Made by a program: the position numbers and the translations under genes. A stretch of DNA of 64,000 nucleotides from Melieria omissa. Taxonomy: Eukaryota > Arthropoda > Insecta > Diptera > Ulidiidae. Positions 56,480 through 64,000 of this stretch are shown here, one piece after another. Within the stretch, counting starts at the first letter, position 1; the number at the start of each line of letters is the position of its first letter. Location: NCBI GenBank assembly GCA_963971225.1, contig OZ020270.1, positions 74,354,432 through 74,418,431 on the forward strand, in the 5' to 3' direction. The notes below the pieces were generated by a model, which saw only the letters and a program-made list of their open reading frames with translations, searched no databases and was not told the origin of the DNA.

Positions 56480-56630
56480 ACCTTTACGGTATCGAAGATT
56501 TTCGAATTTATGGCTGTCTACATTACCCACCCCAGACTGAGCTTCGGGACAAAAGCCAGATGCACACGGTCAGCCATGAATTCTACTGTACGCCAAATCT
56601 TTCCGTTTATTCCATAGCAGATTATCTTAT
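56480..56630 (+). CDS. Candidate host exon next to the DD41D insertion
   Basis: A pyrimidine tract (TCTTTCTCTCCCTCTCGTTC) ending CTACTCCTAG precedes it. The frame in phase 2 reads LYGIEDFRIYGCLHYPPQTE, then QMHTVSHEFYCTPNLSVYS and IADYLI to the edge of the transposon at 56632. A second frame beginning TFTVSKIFEFMAVYITHPR is also open to a TAG at 56611, and would fit phase 0 after the exon at 54114. The right end is uncertain because the DD41D element inserted here. I do not recognise either peptide. If real, the transposon sits at or just beyond the exon's 3' edge. Confidence 0.4.
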
Positions 56631-56633
56631 ATA

Positions 56634-57902
56634 GGGTGTTTTTTTTAGAGGTATAGAACTTCGAATTGAAATAAAACACAAGAAAATCATTTTAATGTCC
56701 ATCAATTTGGCTTTATTTATTATGTTTAAATATGATTTCGGGCATGTGGCCGCCGCGGCTGGCTCGAATAAAGCCAATTCTACAGGTCCAATTTTCAACC
56801 ACTTTTTCGAGCATTTGGGGCCGTATGTCGGCAATAACGCCACGAATGTTGGCTTCCAAGTCCCCTAACGTTTCTGGTTTGTTGGCGTAGACGAGCGACT
56901 TCACATATCCCCAAAGAAAATAATCCAATGGTGTCAAATCACACGATCTTGGTGGCCAATTGACAGGTCCATTCCGCGAAATTATGCGCTCATCGAATGT
57001 TTCCTTCAATAAATCGATTGTGACGTGCGCTGTGTGGCATGTAGCGCCGTCTTGTTGGAACCACAAGTCATCCACATTCATGCCATCCAATTCGGGAACA
57101 AAATAGTCGGTTATCATGGCTCTATACCGGTCCCCATTAACGGTAACTGACTCTCCAGCATTTCGGAAGAAGTATGGCCCAATGACTCCACCAGCCCATA
57201 GAGCACACCAAACAGTCAGTTTTTGTGGATGTAATGGCGTCTCAAGGGTCTCATGTGGATTCTCTTCACTCCAAATGCGGCAATTTTGCTTGTTGACGTA
57301 GCCATTCAACCAAAAATGAGCCTCATCACTGAACAAAATTTTGAGATAAATCTCATTTTCGGCCCATACACCAAAATCACGACGCATTGCATGGTCTCGC
57401 GGCTTTAATTCTTGCACAAGCTGGATCTTGTAAGGTCGCAAGCCAAGATCTTTGCGCAAAATCTTCCATAAAGTTGATGGACAAAGCTCCAATTGCTGTG
57501 CACGGTGGCGAATCGATTCATTCGGGTCCTCTTCAACATTTTGCTCTACAGCGGCAATTGTTTCTTCGGTGCGCACTGTTCGACGTCTCTGCGGATGCGT
57601 ATTATCACATAGAGTAAACGTAGTGCGAAAACGACCCATGGTTAACCGATGGATGGACCGATTTTGCTCTGATGGACGATTATGTCGACCATAAAATGGA
57701 CGGAGCTTGCGGTAAACTTCGCGAACTGAACCATTATTTTCGAAATAAATTTGCACGATTTGCAAGCGTTGTTCTTTTGTCAACCTGTTCATGATGAAAT
57801 GGCAAACCAAACTGAACATAAATGACATTAGAGTTGCCAGATTTGACCACAAAATGCCAGTTTTATCTCTATTCGAAAAACAAACCTCTAAAAAAAACAC
57901 CC
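56634..57902 (-). mobile_element. DD41D (rosa-type) mariner transposon, apparently complete
   Basis: Inverted ends GGGTGTTTTTTTTAGAGG at 56634 and 57902, with TATA on both sides (TA target). The outer ends are identical. Length 1269 bp with a single uninterrupted gene on the minus strand. Two internally deleted relatives with the same ends lie at 43818 and 61104. Confidence 0.95.
56713..57792 (-). CDS. DD41D mariner-like transposase, intact 359 codons
   Basis: The open frame extends upstream into the end repeat, but the Met at 57792 (MNRLTKEQRLQIVQIYFENN) fits the family start and gives 359 residues. Residues 1-50 form a first helix-turn-helix, and about 85-125 a second (EDPNESIRHRAQQLELCPST). 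The catalytic domain has Asp156 in KILFSDEAHFWLNG, Asp248 in LWFQQDGATCHTAH and Asp290 in SCDLTPLDYFLWGY; 41 residues lie between the last two, which defines DD41D, the type described for rosa from Ceratitis rosa. It should bind the GGGTGTT ends and cut and paste at TA sites in the nucleus. No stop or frameshift is seen. Its own promoter is not evident. Confidence 0.92.
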   Translation of the reverse strand: MNRLTKEQRLQIVQIYFENNGSVREVYRKLRPFYGRHNRPSEQNRSIHRLTMGRFRTTFTLCDNTHPQRRRTVRTEETIAAVEQNVEEDPNESIRHRAQQLELCPSTLWKILRKDLGLRPYKIQLVQELKPRDHAMRRDFGVWAENEIYLKILFSDEAHFWLNGYVNKQNCRIWSEENPHETLETPLHPQKLTVWCALWAGGVIGPYFFRNAGESVTVNGDRYRAMITDYFVPELDGMNVDDLWFQQDGATCHTAHVTIDLLKETFDERIISRNGPVNWPPRSCDLTPLDYFLWGYVKSLVYANKPETLGDLEANIRGVIADIRPQMLEKVVENWTCRIGFIRASRGGHMPEIIFKHNK

Positions 57903-58029
57903 TATAAATAAAAAAACTTAACCTTCTGTAACGTGCCAGTGTTTGCGAAAACGGCTCATTCTTTCGGGAAAATTTTGTTTGTGTGTGATAGAAGATGTCA
58001 ATGCGGTGGTTTATAGCGATATTACATGT

Positions 58030-58860
58030 TTGTACGGCAGGTGGGCGTGGCACCTCCCATACAACCTAAATTTTTAATATGGTATATCTTCGGAATTATA
58101 AGTCGGACAGCATTGAAATTTAGTACAGTGTCATGGCATAAGCGTCATTGCACCGGTAACATTTAATGGGCGTTGGACAAAAGGCGTGGCACTTTTTACA
58201 TTCCGATGTAACTTTTGAACTATAGCTTTTACATCAACGAGACTCGGTATAAACTTACGCTTTATCCGTGTCCTTCGACAGAGGGAATGGGGTGGGTTTT
58301 GGACAAAGGGGCGTGGCACCGTCCATACAACTCAATCCTTTCATATGGAATAGCTTCGAAATTGTTGAGCGCACAGCATTAAAAGTTGGTGTACCGTCGT
58401 CTCATAGAAGTGTCTTTCTATTGTTAAAATTTGATGGTAGTTGGACAAGGGGCGTGGCATATTTATTTGACCCAAACTATCCGCAAAATTTTTAAACTGT
58501 TAGTCGCACATTAATGAAACTTAGAACGAACCTTCCTTTTGGTCATATCTTGCGACAGAAGGAATGGGACGGAGTTTTAACAAGGGGGCGTGTCAGCGCC
58601 CATACAACTCAAATCTTTTATATGGAATAGCTTCGGAATTGTAAGCCGAACAGCATTGAAAGTTAGTGTACCGTTGTCTCATAGATGTGTTATTCTACTG
58701 ATAAGATTTTATCGGCGTTGGAAAACGGGCGTGACACATTTTTTATGACCCAACATTTCCGTAAGTCGCACATCAATGAAACTTTGCACAAACTTACCAC
58801 TTAGTCGCACAATTCGACTAGAAAAAAGTTGTGAGGATTAGACAAAGGGGCGTGGTACCG
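58030..58860 (+). repeat. Helitron-type tandem units (about 245 bp each)
   Basis: Units contain GGGCGTGGCAC, CATACAACTCAA and ATATGGAATAGCTTCG and repeat about four times. They match, in opposite orientation, the region 9490-10140 of the 9429-12290 Helitron (for example GGAATGGGGTGGGTTTT at 58281). Terminal signals of this block are not clear. Confidence 0.7.
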
Positions 58861-59856
58861 TCTACAATTATATATATATATATATATATATGTATATAAA
58901 CGTTATTTGTCCTGACTGACGGACTGATTGGTTCATCATCGCCCAGCTCAAACCGATGATGCTACTAACGTGAAATTTGAACGTTGGTACATCTTAAAGA
59001 ATGAACCTCCGCTAACACGGGATTTTTCGAAAATCGGGGTCTAAGATGGCATAACATGCGTTAAGGTGTTGTATGAAGAAACGTGATTTAATGGGCCTAA
59101 TTATTTCAAATTTGGTGAAAATACTCTAAATCAAAAATAATTCGAGACGTATTTTATAATTATTCGAATACCAACATTTAACTGGGCCAGCAATGGGTTA
59201 AGGTTTGTTTACAGGAAGACTCCGAAAAAAATGAACAGATGGGGCTATTGACTTCAAACATTGTAAAATTACTTGAAATAAAAAAATTAGACACGTGTTT
59301 CCTATTATTTTCAAAATGGAAATCTAACTGGATCAACGAAGGGTTAAATGCATGTATGGAGAAACAAGCCTTTTAACTTCAAACTTGATGAAAGTACTTC
59401 AAATGAAAAATAACTCGATACGTGATATTCATTTCTCCGAATATCAAAATCGGACGAGGTCAGCGGCGGGTTAAAAGTTTGTGTGGATAAATTGTGAAAA
59501 ACATGAATTAATGGGCCGATTGTCTTCAAACTTGGTGGAAGTATTCTTAGTTAGGAATAATTTGACACGTGTTTTCACTTTTTTCACTTCGGGAATCGAG
59601 AAATAATAAAAACGTGCTTTACATTTTTTTGGAAAAGGGTTAAGAATTTGGTTAGATGTGAAGTTACTTTTGTTTAAATGTGAAAACACATGATTTAATA
59701 GGCCTTTTGCCTTAAAAATTTGAAATCACTTGAAATCAAAGATAATTAGACACATGTTTTTTTTGTTTTTAATCAAAATCCCCGCCAACAATGGGTTACG
59801 AATTTTTATCGGGGGAAGCAAGAGAACTTGCGTGCAAAGCCGCAGGGCCCAGCTAG
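58861..59856 (+). mobile_element. Helitron (about 1 kb) with degenerate ~125-bp repeats
   Basis: It may begin TCTACAATTATATATATA at 58861 and ends CAAAGCCGCAGGGCCCAG then CTAG at 59853-59856, followed by T. Five degenerate units contain TTCAAA(C/T)TTG, ACTTGAAAT and GACACGTGTTTTC and end with GGGTTAA. The 3' end is clear; the 5' end lacks the usual preceding A and may instead lie further left, within the 58030-58860 units. Confidence 0.65.
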
Positions 59857-59917
59857 TAGATATAAAAAAATACAGACACTGTTAGGACGTAGAAAGTGGA
59901 GTTATGAGTGAAGAAAA

Positions 59918-59935
59918 TGGCGCCCAACGTGGGGC
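59918..59935 (+). promoter_or_regulatory. Retroelement primer-binding site (tRNA-Lys type)
   Basis: TGGCGCCCAACGTGGGGC is the 18-nt complement used by many Ty3/gypsy elements to bind the 3' end of a tRNA-Lys primer for reverse transcription. The 5' LTR that should precede it is missing: only about 60 bp separate it from the Helitron end at 59856. The Gag remnant 2 kb downstream is on the same strand. Confidence 0.65.
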
Positions 59936-60521
59936 CTGATTAATCTGTTAAGGTCGCCTGATTAATCTGTTAAGTGGCCTGATTAAGTCGGATAGTGCGG
60001 TCAGATTAATTCAAGTTCCAAGCTTCGTCCATTGCACCTGCAGACACACAATTGTAGCTGTGAACCGGAATGAGATTCGAGATATGAGGGTATCTGGATT
60101 TGCAATTTCGATTGGACTATATGTCAATTTCACCGATACTCAAGTACATATCTTGCTTTCGTAATTTCGTGATGTCACGTTTTCATTCAGTTCGTGATAT
60201 TTTTGATTTGTTTATTAGGAATACAGTTGAAAATACGCTATATGCACTAAACGAATTCAATCACTTTCGCTTACGCTGAAAACCGAATGCTTTGTTTCTA
60301 TGCAGTTTTGGATTGTTATTTTTGGAATTAAACAATTTAGTTGTTGCCAAATAATTTCCGCGAAACTTGGTTATTAAAAACCAGTGCTAAAACATCTCAA
60401 ATACTTACACGCCTTGCATGCACAGGTGCCGATACATATCTACGTACTTACTAACGAGTAAGACCATATCTTTGATTATTTTGATATTTTGATTTTGTTT
60501 TCTCTTTTTGATACACCCATA

Positions 60522-61075
60522 CCTCACTTTGCGTCGTGGTTACGTTCCAAAAAAACACGACGCAAATTGAAACGACGCAAAGTGAATTATGATTTTCTAT
60601 AGCAAACCATATAAAGATCGAAGATAGGTTCCAGGGTTACGAAAATACTACTTTTTAAAAAGAAAATTTAACAAAGTAAACATTTAAAAAACAAAAATAA
60701 TATAAAATTTTAATACATACATACAAAAAACAAAAAAACAAATTCAATTAAAACAAAATAAAATATTCAATTAATTTATAAGAACAAAATAAAAATTAAT
60801 CACTGTCTGATGAGTCAGACAGTGGCTGTTGTCGTAAGTCGGCTTTCTTTCACAAAAGTTAGAAAGGGAGTCCCCGAGTTTTGATGGGATGGCGCAATTA
60901 GAAACAAAAGTCGTGTCATCTTTTAGAAAAAAAGGAAAATTACAACAAAAAAATTAAAGACTCCAACCCAAAACAACGCAACTTCGAAAATCTAACGACG
61001 CACAGTGAAAATTAGTACTAATTTAGCAGCGACGCAACTTCGAAACAACGCAAAACGAAACGACGCAAAGCGAGG
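60522..61075. mobile_element. TA-flanked MITE with ACGACGCAAA arrays (554 bp)
   Basis: CCTCACTTTGCGTCG at 60522 is inverted at 61061-61075 (CGACGCAAAGCGAGG), with TA at 60520-60521 and 61076-61077. CGACGCAAA/CGACGCAACT words recur about eight times near the two ends, likely binding sites. It lies in the leader between the primer-binding site and the Gag remnant. Confidence 0.85.
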
Positions 61076-61103
61076 TATGGATGTATTTGGCTTATTTTAT
61101 ATA

Positions 61104-61718
61104 GGGTGTTTTTTTTAGAGGTTTGTTTTTCGAATAGAGATAAAACTGGCATTTTGTGGTCAAATCTGGCAACTCTAATGTCATTTATGTTCAGTTTGGT
61201 TTGCCATTTCATCATGAACAGGTTGACAAAAGAACAACGCTTGCAAATCGTGCAAATTTATTTCGAAAATAATGGTTCAGTTCGCGAAGTTTACCGCAAG
61301 CTCCGTCCATTTTATGGTCGACATAATCGTCCATCAGAGCAAAATCGGTCCATCCATCGGTTAACCATGGGTCGTTTTCGCACTACGTTTACTCTATGTG
61401 ATAATACGCATCCGCAGAGACGTCGAACAGTGCGCACCGAAGAAACAATTGCCGCTGTAGAGCAAAATGTTGAAGAGGACCCGAATGAATCGATTCGCCA
61501 CCGTGCACAGCAATTGGAGCTTTGTCCATCAACTTTAAAAATTGGACCTGTAGAATTGGCTTTATTCGAGCCAGCCGCGGCGGCCACATGCCCGAAATCA
61601 TATTTAAACATTAATGGCATAAAATTATCCTTCCAATAAAGCCAAATTGATGGACATTAAAATGATTTTCTTGTGTTTTATTTCAATTCGAAGTTCTATA
61701 CCTCTAAAAAAAACACCC
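61104..61718 (+). mobile_element. DD41D deletion-derivative MITE, copy 2 (615 bp)
   Basis: It has the same GGGTGTTTTTTTTAGAGG ends and TATA flanks as the complete element. It encodes the first 108 codons (start 61215) and then the CPSTL junction shared with copy 1, removing all catalytic residues. It keeps the ATGCCCGAAATC word that copy 1 has lost. Both derivatives carry about 18 bp near the 3' end that the full-length copy lacks. Confidence 0.92.
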
Positions 61719-61917
61719 TATATTATGATTTTGGAAATTATAAATTTTGATTAAGAGATTTATTATATCGTTTGTGGTTTTCTATTTTATTTGGTTACCT
61801 CTTATTTGGCTAAAATTCAACGACGTAACAGGTTGTTTTACGCAACCACTTTTCAATTTTCAAAGGCCAAAAACTTTGATTTTACTTTTTTTGCGATTAA
61901 AATCTTTGGTTTTAATT

Positions 61918-62770
61918 ATGTCTCTCAGACATAGTAATGAGAATTTGAGTAGTACCCAAACCTCGTGTGTAATTTGTAGAGAGAATTTTTCTGAGAGTGG
62001 AGACATTTTAAAAACAAGGTGTAATCACAGCTTCCATCGCACCTGTTTATTGTCGTAGTTAAGACAAAATAACACTTGTCCACAGTGTAGGTCGACTTGT
62101 ACTGCTCGAGAATTCAGTGGTACAAATACTCCTCGAGGAGGCATACACACCAGATCGAGAGGTGCTGTCCCTCGCAACAATCCACCCGAACGTAACCGTC
62201 TTTCAGTACCTGCGACTACCGCTGCAACTTCGCAAGCGCACGCTCAAGATTCTCTCGCGCAAGCACAATTACAGCACAAAGAACCACCAAGTACCTTACC
62301 ACAACAAACTCTAACCACCACTCAAAATGACGAAGGTAATAATCGAGTAGCTGATGATGGTAGACTTCATGACGTTATTAGTTCAGTTTTTGCCACCCGA
62401 CAAGCAGCAATGCTTGAGAGTTTAGACCAGCACATTTCTCAAATTTTCGAACAACGACTAGAGTCTTCCTTACATACTATTGTAGATCGCTTGCAAAGAG
62501 TTCAAGTGAACAGCAAGAAGATTCGCGTGCTGCTGCAGTACAACAACAACCAACAGTTGATTGGCCTCGCGAAGAGCCATCGTTTTTGAGAAACGCCGAA
62601 GAGCAAAATAATTTGCACAGAGCAGATGCATTTATACAAGAACCGAGAGCAAGTAGTTCCAAGTAGTGAGCCACTTAGGCAGAATAGCTAGTCTAATTTC
62701 GAATTGGGATATTCGCTTTGACGCACAGTGCGGCCGATTCCCAAAAAACTGGCCAAAACTAGAAAAATCA
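61918..62770 (+). pseudogene. RING-finger Gag of a Ty3/gypsy-type retroelement (decayed)
   Basis: ATG at 61918 starts MSLRHSNENLSSTQTSCVIC. A RING-H2 finger follows: CVIC, RCNHSFHRTC, then a TAG (62056-62058) where a Trp is normal, and NTCPQCR. A Gln/Thr/Ala-rich linker leads to LHDVISSVFATRQAAMLESL and FEQRLESSLHTIVDRLQRV, a probable coiled coil. A frameshift near 62505 is followed by EEPSFLRNAEEQNNLHRADA; a second leads to GRIASLISNWDIRFDA, which matches the ISNWxIRFDG block that opens the capsid region of gypsy-type Gag. The sequence ends in repeats near 62780. The position downstream of a primer-binding site supports Gag. RING fingers are ubiquitin-ligase domains; their role in this Gag is unknown to me. 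Confidence 0.6.
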
Positions 62771-62789
62771 AGTAATTGATTCAAAATTT

Positions 62790-63010
62790 CTTACTCGGGG
62801 GTTTTCGGGGTCGCTGATTACGAATTTGATTTTAAAATTTTGCAAATCCACCCCCTTCCACCCCTATTGGCCACCCCCTCACGTGAAATAGCGTATATTC
62901 TAGAACATAATCAAGATGCATGTCAATTTATATGTTTTCGGGGTCGCTGATTACGAATTTGAAAATCCATCCCTTTCCACCAGAATTATGAAATTTAAAA
63001 TGGCGGATCC
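62790..63010 (+). repeat. Two units of the CGGGGTCGCTGATTACGAAT repeat
   Basis: GGGGTTTTCGGGGTCGCTGA at 62794 and TTTTCGGGGTCGCTGATTAC at 62934, with AAATGGCGGATCCAATA at about 62997, match the units in the TTAA element at 39806-40488. No terminal repeats are visible here. Confidence 0.75.
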
Positions 63011-63189
63011 AATAAAAGGCAATACAAATAGTTTTCAAGTTTCTTCGTGTACCTTTCTTTTGTTACTATTGAATAATTACAGTCAGACTAAATAAATATA
63101 CTACAAAACATTTTTCAAATTTTCACCAAAACGTTTTATTAAATTTAAAAATTGTAGGTTATACAGCAAAATAGATTATTTAGTTTTAA

Positions 63190-63992
63190 TTACATAAAAA
63201 AATTTTCGTTATCAGCAAGATCGTCAGCATCTACATCTGTCTCTGTCTCAGAGGCCGAACTACAATCAGTACTTTCCAACACTTCTTCCGCATCAATAGA
63301 TGGAGACAACAGTAAATCAATTGTATCTGCTGACAAAGACTTCATCGGTTTTGCTGGCAACTTTCTGCAACTTGAAATGTATGGGTCAGAAGCTAATAAA
63401 AATCGTTTAAACACGTCCTCCATTGTTTTCTGACGATAATTCTTTCTAGCGAAATTCAGGCGATAGATGGCAAAAAATTTATTGCAAGCCTCTTGAGCAT
63501 CTTCCGACATTTGTCCGATAGGCAAAACGGCATCTTGAATGATTTCTGGACCATGAATCAAAAGCTTATGCACTAAAGCTAAAGCTTATGCACTACTATC
63601 ATTATAGCCAACTTTACACTATACTGCCGGAAGTTTCCTATATTTATCTCATGTCCACTTGAAATGGCTTGCAGGATGATGTAGAAACGATATATGATGT
63701 CCTGATCGACTCCCGTTATTTTTGCCGATTGTTGATATTTTTCAAAAAAATGTCGTGTAGTATTACCATCATTCGATGTTCCAGATCCAGATTTAGGCTT
63801 GTCAACGTTTAACCCCATTTCTTTTTTATACGCAGTTTGTATTATTTTTTTTCGGTTTTCAGCAGACTGTTTTTCTTCTGGCTTACGAGCCTGCCATTTC
63901 TCGATTTTCAATTTGTACGACAAATGTAGCAGAAACTCGAAACATCTAATCCAACAATGAAGCGATGAAATGCCAAATTTCAAGTGTTCCAT
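63190..63992 (-). pseudogene. Unnamed insect repeat-gene family, C-terminal part, 20-bp duplication
   Basis: From the right edge the minus strand reads LKFGISSLHCWIRCFEFLLH, KWQARKPEEKQSAENRKKI, FFEKYQQSAKITGVDQDII and HEINIGNFRQYSVKLAIMI, then VVHKL and a stop at 63579. In another frame it continues VHKLLIHGPEIIQDAVLPIG, QMSEDAQEACNKFFAIYRL, FLLASDPYISSCRKLPAK and a Ser/Asp/Glu-rich acidic tail ending ENENFFM-like at 63190. The frames are separated only by a 20-bp tandem duplication (GTGCATAAGCTTT repeated). The HG...I...LPIGQ(M/L)SE(D/E)AQEA.NK block belongs to a multicopy gene family I recall from insects; its function is unknown to me. The gene continues past 64000. Confidence 0.55.
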
Positions 63993-64000
63993 AATAATGT

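Noticed and set aside
57387..57694. Plus-strand frames opposite the DD41D gene (also at 44026-44324 and 61312-61620)
   Set aside because: Antisense shadows repeated only because the transposon is repeated.
58868..58896. AT microsatellite as a regulatory signal
   Set aside because: A (TA)n run at a Helitron 5' region is common; no other support for regulation.

Overview
The window looks like TE-dense nuclear DNA of a higher fly (Brachycera; a tephritid or muscoid is my best guess). The evidence is the AT-rich composition, the absence of bacterial-type gene organisation, and the set of element families present: Tc1, Tc3-like, maT (DD37D), mauritiana-type mariner and DD41D 'rosa-type' transposases, Helitrons, hAT, P-like, piggyBac-like TTAA elements, a Ty3/gypsy LTR element, and RTE, I-type and jockey-like LINEs. 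Nearly every long reading frame belongs to a mobile element, and almost all are broken. No rRNA, CRISPR, bacterial operon or complete host gene is visible.

Layout. 1-5344: a TTAA-type element running off the left edge, carrying three Tc1-superfamily insertions, one nested inside another. 5349-9428: no recognisable gene. 9429-12290: a Helitron with tandem units and an inserted TA-flanked MITE. 12484-15470: a hAT MITE, a deleted DD41D element and a fold-back region holding two smaller MITEs. 15518-17018: 3' LTR and integrase end of a gypsy element plus a TTAA MITE. 17725-23429: a large composite bounded by 17-bp inverted repeats with repeated GTCGCGTCCGT motifs, carrying a maT element (itself hit by a 5'-inverted LINE), a pogo-like MITE, a piggyBac-like MITE and a mariner. 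23430-31850: mostly no gene, with small MITEs, a Tc1 remnant and a decayed N-terminal fragment of an unnamed insect repeat gene. 31859-38491: a P-like transposase fragment split from other DNA by a hAT element, then a 5-kb hAT element containing a long-inverted-repeat element that contains a SINE and an I-type LINE. 39806-43311: a TTAA element built of inverted 120-bp units and a Tc3-like element. 43818-48581: a DD41D MITE, then a DD41D mariner cut by an RTE LINE whose 3' end is duplicated. 48582-56630: the only stretch with candidate host sequence (possible exons near 53.5, 54.1 and 56.5 kb), broken by MITEs and a LINE remnant. 56634-57902: an apparently intact DD41D transposon. 58030-59856: Helitron-type repeats. 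59918-62770: gypsy-type primer-binding site, leader and a RING-finger Gag remnant interrupted by two MITEs. 63190-64000: C-terminal part of an unnamed repeat gene, frameshifted by a 20-bp tandem duplication.

How things work together: elements supply landing sites and machinery for others. The intact DD41D transposase at 56713-57792 could act in trans on the two deletion derivatives at 43818 and 61104, which have the same ends. Nesting gives a relative order of insertion that can be read directly from target-site duplications. Identities were judged by eye; no database search or computation was run.
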